Shown: positions 8,679 through 16,388 of the stretch, piece by piece | Layout: each line of letters starts with the position of its first letter | Numbering within the stretch: position 1 is the first letter of the stretch | Assembly (NCBI GenBank): GCA_934717555.1 | Contig: CAKUYY010000005.1 | Location: 1-64,000 of the forward strand | Reading direction: 5' to 3' | Source of the DNA: an uncultured Clostridium sp. | Lineage (GTDB): Bacteria > Bacillota > Clostridia > Oscillospirales > Acutalibacteraceae | DNA: 64,000 nt | Notes under the pieces: model-generated | What the model was told of the DNA's origin: nothing | Database searches by the model: none | The model's input: the letters and a program-made list of their open reading frames with translations, nothing else | Made by a program: the position numbers and the translations under genes

Positions 8679-10289
8679 TCAAAAAGTCTGAAGCTTGGTG
8701 AGAACTTTAGTCCAACGTTTTTCAGCTGCAGCTACAGTTTCTTTGTAGTTCGTCAGTTCTTCGAGGTACTCCTTGACCACCGCTTTCTGTGTGTCTAGCA
8801 GGGGGATGGGAACTTCCAAAACTTTCAGATCCCGATAGCTGATATTCATCACAGTCGTGCCTTGTTGGGCGCTGCTAATGAGCTTGTTACCGATAGGGCT
8901 ATCCAAGAAAATTTTCAAGTAGATGCTGTCGAGCATCTTGGCGTCTGGCCGGATTACGATCAAATTGGACGAGGCGATACATGGATAACTCTGTGAGTGA
9001 AACACAGCGGTTCGAATTGCGGTTCCCCTGGCAGGAAGAAGTACATCCCCCTCTTGCAGCAGATAGTTGAATACTTTACGTTCCTCTTCCTGCAAGTGCT
9101 CCAACCCGGCGTAGTCAATTTCATAATCGCCTATATTGGAGATGTTCACTATACCGATGTTACCGGATGGATCTTTCTTGGTTATGGCTTTGCCACGGAA
9201 TACCTCTGCAACATTCCCAATCATATCTTTCCGGAGGTTAGAACTTTGATAGTTCTGATAGTCCTCGTCTTGTTGCGCAAAAATCTGATCAATGTTCCAG
9301 TCTCCTTGTTCTTCCAGCTCGGACAGCATGACAAAGGTATCGTCTTTCACTTCTAGTGATGTGACCGCCTCTCGGCGGGTCTTCTTGGAAGAAGAGTATC
9401 TCCGGACAACAATATCAGTGTCGTCGTACGGCCGATTGTTTTCGAGGTCCAGTAGATAGACCTTAATGCCGCAATATGATATGGTCCCTTCAGGAAGTTC
9501 TCCAATTTCCCTAATGGTATAAGTCGTCTGAACAAACTGTCGAAGATCGCTAATCTTTCCAGACGCAAAGGTGATTCGGCCTGGAAGAGTAATCACCAGG
9601 CGACCGCCATCATTCAAGTGGAGCAATAGATTCTCTAGTGCAACCATCTCGAATTCTCTACATATAAAGTTTGGGTCGTCTGACAGCATCCGGCCGCCAA
9701 AGTTCGGACAGGCAAAGATAAGATCGAATCGGCTGTTTGTGAACTCATAGCGGTAAATGTCAGATATAATGACTTCCACATTATCATATTTTCCGAAGAT
9801 GTTTTCTAAGACTCGGGCATAAATCATGTTTTGAGTCGTAAGCACAAACTTCGAGTTAATGTTCTCATCAATTATAGACTGCAAGTTTGGGACAAACTTT
9901 TCGGCCTCGGCGATGAGAACCGTTTGGGGGTGGAAGACAAAACGATCTGTGTAGACATTTACCAACGCTTTGGGGAGCAAAGGCTTCTTGGATGTTGATA
10001 ATATTTGAGCCATGAGTCCTTCCAAATCAGCATGTCGGACCTGATCGATACTCTTGTAGACAAGAATAAAATGTTCCTTGTCACGGAAAGGATTTCTGAT
10101 ATTTAGTTTGTCGGCGGATTCCAACAAGGAAATATAAAGCTCATCGTCAGTGGCCTTAGCGTTCTGGTTTTGGAATCGTTTCTTGACTTTATCTATCAGA
10201 ACGATCGCAGCAATGCTATCATCATGCGCGACTGCACTTCTGATCACATTCCAGTAGGCTGGGAGTTTATTTTGAACGTCGCTTCTCAT
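8679..10289 (-). CDS. Methyltransferase-like protein with altered catalytic motif, fused to one HsdS-type TRD
   Basis: This 536-residue first gene of the operon has an N-terminal half folded like an N6-adenine methyltransferase: a beta-strand pattern leading to DLIFACPNFGG at about 190-199, where active enzymes have NPPY/F, and a GRLVITLPG strand after it. No clear glycine-rich SAM motif I is visible, so it is probably inactive. From about 350 a single HsdS-type target-recognition domain follows (NVAEVFRGKAI to PIPLLDTQKAV), ending in a coiled-coil-like tail. The start is the second ATG, 9 nt after AGGAGG; the first ATG abuts that site. It may give the operon a second DNA specificity or act as a non-catalytic partner of the fused HsdM. 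Confidence 0.8.
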   Translation of the reverse strand: MRSDVQNKLPAYWNVIRSAVAHDDSIAAIVLIDKVKKRFQNQNAKATDDELYISLLESADKLNIRNPFRDKEHFILVYKSIDQVRHADLEGLMAQILSTSKKPLLPKALVNVYTDRFVFHPQTVLIAEAEKFVPNLQSIIDENINSKFVLTTQNMIYARVLENIFGKYDNVEVIISDIYRYEFTNSRFDLIFACPNFGGRMLSDDPNFICREFEMVALENLLLHLNDGGRLVITLPGRITFASGKISDLRQFVQTTYTIREIGELPEGTISYCGIKVYLLDLENNRPYDDTDIVVRRYSSSKKTRREAVTSLEVKDDTFVMLSELEEQGDWNIDQIFAQQDEDYQNYQSSNLRKDMIGNVAEVFRGKAITKKDPSGNIGIVNISNIGDYEIDYAGLEHLQEEERKVFNYLLQEGDVLLPARGTAIRTAVFHSQSYPCIASSNLIVIRPDAKMLDSIYLKIFLDSPIGNKLISSAQQGTTVMNISYRDLKVLEVPIPLLDTQKAVVKEYLEELTNYKETVAAAEKRWTKVLTKLQTF

Positions 10290-10323
10290 CGTTTTCATCC
10301 TCCTACTTCTGATCTTTGAGTGT

Positions 10324-10352
10324 ATTGTACCATGATTTCACACACACGTCAA
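10324..10352 (-). promoter_or_regulatory. Sigma-A-type promoter of the restriction operon
   Basis: Read on the minus strand, TTGACG (10347-10352) and TACAAT (10324-10329) are separated by 17 nt, close to the vegetative consensus. It lies 35-63 nt upstream of the first gene and is the only strong promoter seen ahead of the operon. Confidence 0.8.
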
Positions 10353-10359
10353 CCGTGAG

Positions 10360-10391
10360 CATTATTTTGGTATGTAAGTACTAAAATAATG
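10360..10391. promoter_or_regulatory. 13-bp inverted repeat upstream of the restriction operon promoter
   Basis: CATTATTTTGGTA and TACTAAAATAATG form an inverted repeat with one mismatch and a 6-nt centre, ending 8 nt upstream of the -35 element. Position and symmetry fit a dimeric regulator's operator. No controller gene is recognisable beside it. Confidence 0.5.
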
Positions 10392-10508
10392 TTTTGCTTT
10401 ATAAAACTACTACTTTACAATTCTGCAAGCAGATTACATAGACGAGACGAAAAAGCGGCTACTCATCACTCTAAAGGAGAAATCTATTCCTTTCTGTCTT
10501 ATCATATG

Positions 10509-10542
10509 AAAAAGGGTTGTCCCAAACAGGACAGCCCTTTTT
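10509..10542. terminator. Intrinsic terminator-like hairpin
   Basis: AAAAAGGGTTGTCC and GGACAGCCCTTTTT form a perfect 14-bp stem around a 6-nt loop, with T runs on either strand. It lies about 120 nt upstream of the restriction promoter and just beyond the stop of the 46-residue minus-strand ORF, so it may end that gene's transcript. Confidence 0.65.
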
Positions 10543-10597
10543 CTACCATCTTTAATTTTTTGCCTCACTCCTTGCTTCGATCAGAAAATCTGTTTTC

Positions 10598-10738
10598 CTA
10601 GGTTGTCAGTTCCTTCTGCTCCTGTTCGCTGGCGTAGAATTTTTGAATCTCAGGTACAAGAAACCGAGAGAAGGAATCAATGATGGACTGCGGCAGTTCG
10701 ATTGTGTATGGGTTCTGATGTTTTTCTTGGCTGGCCAT
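10598..10738 (-). CDS. Small conserved-looking accessory protein, 46 aa
   Basis: This short reading frame begins MASQEKHQNPYTIEL and ends QKELTT. The core (LPQSIIDSFSRFLVPEIQKFY) recalls small proteins that I associate with conjugative or mobilisable elements of Firmicutes; I cannot name a function. It has a regular hydrophobic/charged helix pattern and a stop just before a good terminator, but no clear ribosome-binding site upstream. It may be a leftover of a mobile element that once occupied the region between tmRNA and ogt. Being short, it could also be chance, although the amino-acid composition looks like a real protein. Confidence 0.45.
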   Translation of the reverse strand: MASQEKHQNPYTIELPQSIIDSFSRFLVPEIQKFYASEQEQKELTT

Positions 10739-10885
10739 GGTGAGTTGCCCCAATAGCAAAACCTTTGCGGCTCAACTCAGCCCATCTCACACTCCTTCCC
10801 GGAAGATACACAGCTGCCAAATATTGTGCCACTGTCCAGAACGAGTGTGGGCGATTTCAAAACCTGCGGATTTTCTCATAGTACT

Positions 10886-10931
10886 CCCTTCCCATCTGGG
10901 CTTTTCTCATGAAACCCCCAGATGGGAAGGG
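10886..10931. repeat. Perfect 15-bp inverted repeat
   Basis: CCCTTCCCATCTGGG and its exact complement CCCAGATGGGAAGGG flank a 16-nt centre. There is no T run, so it is not a typical terminator. It lies in the decayed accessory stretch and may be a remnant of a mobile element or a recombination site. Confidence 0.55.
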
Positions 10932-10988
10932 AACGAATCGAATGATACTGGATAAGTTGGTCAAGCGCCTGTTGAATTAACAGCTTCG

Positions 10989-11225
10989 TTAAGGGGATTT
11001 GGGCAGTACTGCGTGTTCATCTGCACCTGCATGTATCTCAGCGGCCTTGACACTACTGAAATTGTAGCCATGACGTTTACAAAATTTGCGATAGCGCTCA
11101 GTGAAGGCAGCAAGACTCTGACTGCACACACAGTCCAGATGCCAGAAAGCCTCAGCAAAATCGACCCATTTCTGGCTGCCATCCTCCCGTGCAGGGCTTT
11201 TAATATGGTTTAGAAAGCCGTCCAT
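10989..11225 (-). CDS. Unidentified small ORF in accessory DNA, 78 aa
   Basis: The ORF encodes MDGFLNHIKSPAREDG at its start, then a segment rich in aromatic and charged residues (WVDFAEAFWHL, FTERYRKFCKRHGY). The composition is protein-like and probably folds as helices, but I do not recognise a family. No convincing ribosome-binding site precedes the ATG, and the C-terminus looks abrupt, so it may be a fragment of a longer gene. It lies among hairpins and repeats between the restriction operon and ogt, which is typical of eroded mobile-element DNA. Confidence 0.35.
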   Translation of the reverse strand: MDGFLNHIKSPAREDGSQKWVDFAEAFWHLDCVCSQSLAAFTERYRKFCKRHGYNFSSVKAAEIHAGADEHAVLPKSP

Positions 11226-11720
11226 TTCTCATTGCCGATTCCATCAGTTTCGTGACTCGAACATACTTCATTGTTCTTGCAGTTGCCAGACCGCAAGCTT
11301 ATGTTACAACATAAGCAGTTTTTCTTTCTTCATCATCCGCATTTGCCTTCTTTTGAACCACTCGCCATGCGAGTGGCTTTCTTTATACAAGAAAAGAGCG
11401 CGGGAACTCCGCGCTCTTTTGAAAGGAAAGGAAAAAATGAAAAGAAATATATATAAAGTCCTCAAAAGGAACTTCTTGATGGTCCGGCTCTCTTGCCGGC
11501 TTTGTATGATGGGCTGTTATCCTTTGGATTGATTTTATCTTACAACGCTTTTGTGACATAACCATCAAGGCATTGTGAAAGTTTCAAGAAAATCATAAAA
11601 AATTTGTAAATAGAGAACACCATAAAATTGGATTTCTTTGGATTTTATTCTCACTTTTTAGGATGGCTGTTGTCTGGACTATGTTATGATAGGCTATAAC
11701 CAAAGTTGAAACGTTATTTT
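11226..11720. other. Gene-poor stretch with three hairpins
   Basis: I see no credible gene here. It holds a perfect 9-bp-stem hairpin at 11297-11316 followed by TTTTTC, a stem CCACTCGC/GCGAGTGG at 11358-11376 followed by CTTTCTTT, and a strong terminator at 11392-11420. The AT-rich tail 11570-11720 precedes the stop of ogt and carries no further motif I can support. Confidence 0.6.
11392..11420. terminator. Intrinsic terminator
   Basis: AAAAGAGCGCGG pairs perfectly with CCGCGCTCTTTT around a 5-nt loop, with flanking A and T runs. With the hairpin at 11358-11376 it makes a tandem pair on the plus strand; on the minus strand it would stop read-through from ogt. Confidence 0.65.
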
Positions 11721-12254
11721 TTACAGCGCCGTTCCCTTCTTGGGAACTCGGAAAGCCTGTATGTCGACCTTCTCTAGAGTTAGCAGCTTTATTTTTTTGC
11801 CTATACCGCCGGCGTAGCCCGTCAGACTTCCGTTTGTCCCTACCACTCTATGACAAGGGATAAGGATAGAGATGGGATTGTGCCCTACTGCGCCGCCCAC
11901 CGCCTGTGCTGACATATTTTTTTCTCTGTGCTTTTCCGCAATTCTACACGCTATTTCCCTATAGGTGATGACCTGGCCGTAAGGGATCTGTCTAAGCATC
12001 TCCCATACCTCCAGACGGAACGCTGACCCTTTCAAAGAGATTGGAGGAAAAAATTCTGGATTCTTCCCCTGGAAATACACGTTCAGCCACCGCCTTGTCT
12101 GCTGGAATACCAGCAGATCCTGTTCCTCCTGTCGTCTGTCTATCCCGGCGGCGAAATATTTCTGCCCGTCAAACCACAGACCCGTCAGGTTTTCCCCATC
12201 GCTCGCCATAGTAATAGCCCCTAGCGGCGACTGGTATCGGTTGGTATATTGCAT
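11721..12254 (-). CDS. ogt: Methylated-DNA-[protein]-cysteine S-methyltransferase
   Basis: This 177-residue suicide repair protein transfers the methyl group of O6-methylguanine (or O4-methylthymine) to its own cysteine. The active-site motif PCHRVV is present, with Cys134, preceded by the helix-turn-helix region (PYGQVITYREIA near 91) and followed by the GYAGG loop. Its length fits the Ogt type without an Ada-like N-terminal domain. A GGGGGG-type ribosome-binding site precedes the ATG. It starts 4 nt after the AlkA-like gene, so the two form an alkylation-repair operon. Confidence 0.93.
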   Translation of the reverse strand: MQYTNRYQSPLGAITMASDGENLTGLWFDGQKYFAAGIDRRQEEQDLLVFQQTRRWLNVYFQGKNPEFFPPISLKGSAFRLEVWEMLRQIPYGQVITYREIACRIAEKHREKNMSAQAVGGAVGHNPISILIPCHRVVGTNGSLTGYAGGIGKKIKLLTLEKVDIQAFRVPKKGTAL

Positions 12255-12258
12255 ATTT

Positions 12259-12927
12259 TTATCCCCCCTTCTTAGACTTACGGGAATCTATCTTCTTTTT
12301 GGGAGTGTAATCCCGCATCCCTTCAATAGCTCCGCCCGCCACCGCCCAGAGGTACAGGCTGGCAACACTCCCACAGGGGGAAAACCGCCGGCGGTACTTT
12401 TCAAACAGCTTCCGGTCAATTTTCCGATGATGGTATACCATGCGGAGTCCCCGCTGTAAGGCCAGATCGTCAAAGCTGAAGATATCGGGCCGCTGCATAC
12501 AAAAAAGCAAAATCATCTCTGCGGTCCAGATACCCACGCCTTTTAAGGCGGAAAGATCCCTGATCGCTTCCTTATCCGGCTTGTTCCAAATGCCTTCCAG
12601 GTCAAAAATGCCGGAACGGATCTTTTGGGCAAATTCCATGATGTATTCCGCTTTTCGGAAGGTGATGCCAAATTTTTGCAGCCCCTCCGTCCCTGCTTCC
12701 ACAACAGTATCGGCGTTGACTGTGCCCAGCGCCTCCCGCATTCTCTTCCAGATGGTGGCCTGCGCCTTGGTGGAGATCTGCTGCCCCACAATATGATGGA
12801 TCACGGAAGAAAACAGGTCTGGGTCCACCTCCCGGTCGATATGTCCCACCCGTTGGATCACTTCTCCTATCTTGTGATCCTTTTGTTTTAAGTATTCTAT
12901 TTCCCTCTCGCCGTAATGAAAATACAT
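12259..12927 (-). CDS. DNA-3-methyladenine glycosylase (AlkA-like, HhH-GPD)
   Basis: This 222-residue base-excision glycosylase removes alkylated purines. It has the helix-hairpin-helix LKGVGIWTAEM at 128-138 and the catalytic aspartate region FDDLALQRG at 152-160. It lacks the N-terminal TBP-like domain of E. coli AlkA and is close in size to the short Firmicutes form. It is upstream of ogt, separated by 4 nt, and the two cover N- and O-alkyl damage. No adaptive-response (Ada) regulator is seen; the neighbouring AraC-type gene is broken. Confidence 0.9.
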   Translation of the reverse strand: MYFHYGEREIEYLKQKDHKIGEVIQRVGHIDREVDPDLFSSVIHHIVGQQISTKAQATIWKRMREALGTVNADTVVEAGTEGLQKFGITFRKAEYIMEFAQKIRSGIFDLEGIWNKPDKEAIRDLSALKGVGIWTAEMILLFCMQRPDIFSFDDLALQRGLRMVYHHRKIDRKLFEKYRRRFSPCGSVASLYLWAVAGGAIEGMRDYTPKKKIDSRKSKKGG

Positions 12928-12967
12928 AGGGGGTTTCCTTTCTATTTCATCGAACTTTTGTTATTTT

Positions 12968-13255
12968 TTATTTTACCATAAAATAGTGCGAAAAACTATG
13001 GTTATCTTTTGGGTTCCAATACTGAAGAGAAAAGGATTCGAAATTTTCCCACATCCGTTCCTCATCCACATCGCCATACCGTTCCAACAAACCGCGAAGC
13101 TCACTTTGCGCATAGCTTTCATCCCATACAGGAAGAAAAAACTCGCTTCAGGCTGGGTCCATAGCCAGAACCAATTGCTCCTAATAAGCCAATACGCTGG
13201 AACCGTCTGGCAAAGGACGATCCAGTTCGCTTCTCAACCAGTCAAACACCAGCAT
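12968..13255 (-). pseudogene. Unidentified small gene with two in-frame stops
   Basis: One reading frame of 96 codons runs from an ATG at 13255 to a TAA at 12968 with internal TAG (codon 25) and TGA (codon 36). The translation looks like a genuine protein on both sides: MLVFDWLRSELDRPLPDG before, and SEFFLPVWDESYAQSEL then MWENFESFSLQYW after. Both stops are one G-to-A change from TGG (Trp). I do not recognise the family. It lies between the alkA-like gene and the frameshifted AraC gene, so this stretch appears to be decaying. An independent function for the pieces is unlikely. Confidence 0.5.
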
Positions 13256-13256
13256 A

Positions 13257-14086
13257 ATGATGATAACGAGTGGATTTGAAATCTATTATTATCGGGAGAT
13301 TTATTTCAAGCCGTTAGACTTTCATAACCATGATTTTTATGAAGTTTACTTCTTCTTGGATGGCAGCGTCACGTATTATATTGAGGATCAAGTTTACGAG
13401 TTGGAGCCCGGCCAACTGCTGGTAATCCCGCCTGGAAGAATGCACCGGCCCGTTATTTTTGATAGTTCCGCCTACAAGCGGATGGTACTGTGGATTAATG
13501 TAGACTATCTACATTCTTTAAAAAATCACACAGAGCTCCTTACAGAAAAGCTAAATCTTTTTAACGGGACAAGTGGATATCTCATCCATTTGAAAGAAGA
13601 ATCCTTTTCCTTTCTTCTCGGAATATTCAACCATCTGATTCCCTTGGCCAAAAACAAGTCTCCACTGGTGCTTTTTCAGCAAAAATTTTTTATCTCTGCT
13701 TTGTTGGGGAAATATGCGAAAAACAAAAAGAACAGCAAAATTTCCCAGATTTACAAAAGAAACTAGCGCTTGTTCCTGATGCCATCCGGTATATTAACAA
13801 ACATTTTACAGAACCTCTGAAACTAGACGATATCTGTTCTGAGTTTTTCGTAAGTAAGTACCACCTAATCCGTAAATTTAAAGAGTATATAAATCCTACT
13901 GTCTATCACTATATTCTGTCTAAACGGATTGTACTGGCCCGGCATCTAATCCGGCAAGGAGTTGCAGTGACCTCTGTGGCAGAAGAATGTGGCTTCTCTG
14001 ATTACTCAAATTTTTACAAAGCCTTTACTGCAAAATTGGGAATGCCCCCCGCACAATTCAAAAAATATTGTAATCATGATTTTTAA
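13257..14086 (+). pseudogene. AraC-family transcriptional regulator, frameshifted
   Basis: The first frame (13257-13766) encodes a cupin-type sensor domain (HNHDFYEVYFFL, then PGQLLVIPPGRMHRP). After about 13705 the second frame continues seamlessly into the two helix-turn-helix motifs (LDDICSEFFVSKYHLIRKF and VAEECGFSDYSNFYKAF) and stops at 14086. Restoring one G in the GGGG run near 13706-13709 would give a normal AraC protein of about 276 residues. As given, the sensor lacks its DNA-binding domain. A homopolymer sequencing error is possible, but the adjacent pseudogene argues for real decay. Its targets are unknown. Confidence 0.85.
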
Positions 14087-14110
14087 TCATCTAATATCCC
14101 AATAGAAATG

Positions 14111-14148
14111 ACAATGGCGTACAAGGAAAATTCCTTGTACGCCATTGT
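14111..14148. repeat. Perfect long palindrome after the AraC pseudogene
   Basis: The arm ACAATGGCGTACAAGGAA is repeated as its exact complement around a 2-nt AA centre, giving 18 bp of uninterrupted stem. It follows the AraC stop by 24 nt. There is no T run, so a simple intrinsic terminator is doubtful; a weak terminator or remnant of a mobile element are alternatives. Confidence 0.6.
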
Positions 14149-14441
14149 GGTGTTTGATATATGACATGTTATCATTCATGACAAAATTGGGGATAAACGT
14201 AATATTTTTTATTCTCTGACAACAATGCTATTCTTGTCATTGAAATGGGTCATCTCTACTCTTTTATTATTATAATCAGTTTTCATACTCTACAGTCTCC
14301 AAAGTGTCAGAGGGGCTCATATAAAAAGGTCAAAATCTGGATTGTCTCATTTTTGAGTTCCAAATTTTGGCCTTTATCCCTATACACTCTACGCTATCAA
14401 AAAGATATCTGTGACCCATATGAAAGTAAAATAACAAAAAA
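14149..14441. other. Non-coding stretch without recognisable features
   Basis: About 290 nt, AT-rich, between the palindrome and the tRNA-Leu terminators. The short ORFs here lack ribosome-binding sites and protein-like composition, and I see nothing else in it. Confidence 0.5.
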
Positions 14442-14477
14442 GAGAGCTTCATACACGGTCCGCGTATCGAAGCTCTC
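14442..14477 (-). terminator. Second terminator downstream of tRNA-Leu
   Basis: On the minus strand a stem built on GAGAGCTTC/GAAGCTCTC, extended by ATAC/GTAT, is followed by TTTTTTG. It lies about 60 nt beyond the first tRNA-Leu terminator, so it is either a backup terminator or the end of a separate short transcript. Confidence 0.6.
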
Positions 14478-14539
14478 CACTGGGAAGCGATGACAAAATA
14501 GATGTCACCATAAACGCGAGCAAAAAGCAAAATAAAAAA

Positions 14540-14573
14540 CTGAGTCCAGAACGCAAATTGCGTCCAGACTCAG
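14540..14573 (-). terminator. Intrinsic terminator of tRNA-Leu
   Basis: On the minus strand CTGAGTC and ACGCAA pair with GACTCAG and TTGCGT across a small internal loop, followed by TTTTTTATTTTG. It lies immediately after the tRNA 3' end. Confidence 0.75.
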
Positions 14574-14578
14574 TCTGG

Positions 14579-14662
14579 TGGTGCGAGCGATGGGACTTGA
14601 ACCCACACGTCATAGACACACGCACCTCAAACGTGCCTGTCTGCCTGTTCCAGCACACTCGC
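14579..14662 (-). tRNA. tRNA-Leu, anticodon GAG
   Basis: This 84-nt tRNA has acceptor strands GCGAGTG and CGCTCGC, discriminator A and an encoded CCA. The anticodon stem CACGT/GCGTG holds the loop TTGAGGT, which places GAG at 34-36. A long class II variable arm follows, as expected for Leu, then the T-arm with GTTCAAGTC. A second CCA directly follows the first. It has its own promoter and terminator, so it is a single-gene transcript. Confidence 0.93.
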
Positions 14663-14702
14663 ATATATCCCTGAAAACTTATATAAATTCTCAGCGGATT
14701 GT

Positions 14703-14731
14703 ATTATACCATCTTCTGGGATCGGTGTCAA
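14703..14731 (-). promoter_or_regulatory. Sigma-A promoter of tRNA-Leu
   Basis: Minus-strand TTGACA (14726-14731) and TATAAT (14703-14708) with a 17-nt spacer, a perfect consensus, about 40 nt upstream of the tRNA 5' end and just past the rnmV stop. Confidence 0.9.
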
Positions 14732-14740
14732 TGATTTTCG

Positions 14741-15337
14741 CTAATATTTTAAGTTTTTTGCAACCTCACAAAAGTCTTCATAGCTCATCAGACAGTTGAC
14801 CACCTGCAACAGGGCATTCGGGGACAGATGTTCCGGCAAACGCAATTCTTTAAGCAAAGAGACCCGTTTTTTACGGCTGTCCTGGCCTCCGGAAAATCCC
14901 CACTCAAAAAGGTCCGCTTTTGTCACCGTTCGAAAAGAACGGCTTTTTTCTTCGGAAACATCACAATCTGCACCCGCCCGACGGATAACCTCGGCTAAAA
15001 TTTCCTGGGGGATTCCTTCCACTCCCAGTTTTCCCTCCTTGGAGGGCTTTTCCTTTCGATGTTCTTTCCCAAAGATATCCGGGATATAGGCGTGTTTGAT
15101 TTTTCCTTTTGGGATCATACCGGTGAGATGATTCCGAATCAGAAAACCGGCGGAGTCGCTGTCTGTCAGCACCAGAATTCCTCTTGTGTCCGCCAAACGA
15201 CGTATGAGAGCCAGCTTTTCCTTATTGTTAAAAATCTGAAATCCCCCGGTATCAATAATCAATCCATCAATCAGGGACGACAGCTTAATTTTGTCATATT
15301 TCCCTTCCACAATCACCGCTTCTTTGACACGGATCAC
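14741..15337 (-). CDS. rnmV: Ribonuclease M5
   Basis: This 198-residue Toprim nuclease completes 5S rRNA maturation in low-GC Gram-positives. The Toprim glutamate lies in VIVEGKYDK near residue 10 and the DxD motif in LTDSDSAGFL near 58-64, followed by a typical C-terminal DUF4093-like domain. The start codon overlaps the holA stop by 4 nt, so the two are translationally coupled. No ksgA, its common neighbour elsewhere, is nearby. Length and motifs are normal. Confidence 0.9.
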   Translation of the reverse strand: MIRVKEAVIVEGKYDKIKLSSLIDGLIIDTGGFQIFNNKEKLALIRRLADTRGILVLTDSDSAGFLIRNHLTGMIPKGKIKHAYIPDIFGKEHRKEKPSKEGKLGVEGIPQEILAEVIRRAGADCDVSEEKSRSFRTVTKADLFEWGFSGGQDSRKKRVSLLKELRLPEHLSPNALLQVVNCLMSYEDFCEVAKNLKY

Positions 15338-16386
15338 CTGTGTATTCCCCCTTCAGCCGCCAGACGCAACTGAGCAATCAATTCTTCTAAAATCACCCGG
15401 TTATCTACTCGGGAACTTTTTAAACGGATATCCGCTTCCAAGATCAGGCGAAGGCTTTGGCGCAATTGTTCCATTGACATGTTTCGGACATCCCTCTCTG
15501 CGTTTCGCAAACGGAACTCTTTCCCCTTATAGGGAAAACTCTGCGATAATTGGAAAGGCGCTACGCCGCTTTCCAGCGCCACCTTTACCCGGTAAAGATC
15601 CACATAGGCAGACGAGAGGACCGCCAAGATCATCACCGGCTCTTCTTTCTGATAAAGCAGTAAATCCAACTGCCGGTACGCTTGGTCGTACCGCCCCGCT
15701 ACCAGGGCCTTGGACAAAACAAATACCGTAGTCTCTAAGTTCTGCGTGACTACCTGGTCGATATCCTGCCGGGTAATTTCCCTCCCTTGGGCAAATGCGC
15801 ACAGCTTTTCCATTTCTTGGCTTAATACCAAGAGGTCTTCCCCACAAAGCTGTATCATCCAACCCGCATCGGCCCGACTTAGGGTATTTCCCCTTTTTTC
15901 CGCCCATCCTACCAGTTGTTTTTCCAGTGTCGGAGTATCCCGTTTGCATAGTTCCGCTACACAGCCAGCTTTCTGCGCGGCCGCAAGAAACTTCTTCCAT
16001 TTGGCCGATTTTTTTACGTCCATCTCCAGGGTAGACTGGCTCACAATGAGTACAGTAGTTTCCGGCAAGTCCTCCAGAAGTTCATAAAGCTTTTTTAGTC
16101 CCGAAGCCGGCAGCGTTTCCACATTGAGATCATGCACCACAACGCACTTGCGATCCGCCAGCATCGGCAGGGCCTCCACTGCATCCGCGATACTATCCAC
16201 ATCGCTGATGCCTGAAGGAAAAGACTGAAAATTAAAATCCGAATATCCTTTTCCCAAAATCTTCTGTACCATCTGCGTTGTGTAGTGTTTAATGAGATAC
16301 TTTTCTTCCCCATAGAGCACATAAAGCCGGTCAAAAGTTTTTTCCCGAATCTGCTTTTTTAAATCTGTTTCTTTAATCTGAGGCAT
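15334..16386 (-). CDS. holA: DNA polymerase III subunit delta
   Basis: This 350-residue clamp-loader subunit opens the beta sliding clamp during replication. It starts MPQIKETDLKKQI, followed by LYVLYGEEKYLIKHY typical of HolA domain I, then the AAA+-like domain without a working Walker A and the C-terminal collar domain (KEEPVMILAVLSSAY near 245). An AGGAGG site precedes the ATG. It starts 2 nt after the comEC stop, and rnmV overlaps its end, giving the operon comEC-holA-rnmV. Confidence 0.92.
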   Translation of the reverse strand: MPQIKETDLKKQIREKTFDRLYVLYGEEKYLIKHYTTQMVQKILGKGYSDFNFQSFPSGISDVDSIADAVEALPMLADRKCVVVHDLNVETLPASGLKKLYELLEDLPETTVLIVSQSTLEMDVKKSAKWKKFLAAAQKAGCVAELCKRDTPTLEKQLVGWAEKRGNTLSRADAGWMIQLCGEDLLVLSQEMEKLCAFAQGREITRQDIDQVVTQNLETTVFVLSKALVAGRYDQAYRQLDLLLYQKEEPVMILAVLSSAYVDLYRVKVALESGVAPFQLSQSFPYKGKEFRLRNAERDVRNMSMEQLRQSLRLILEADIRLKSSRVDNRVILEELIAQLRLAAEGGIHR

Positions 16387-16388
16387 TC

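Noticed and set aside
92..11720. Second copy of the tmRNA 3' end as attR
   Set aside because: No sequence resembling the T-arm plus acceptor end recurs in this stretch by eye.
12986..13279. 97-codon plus-strand ORF before AraC
   Set aside because: It is the mirror of the minus-strand pseudogene frame, which looks far more protein-like.
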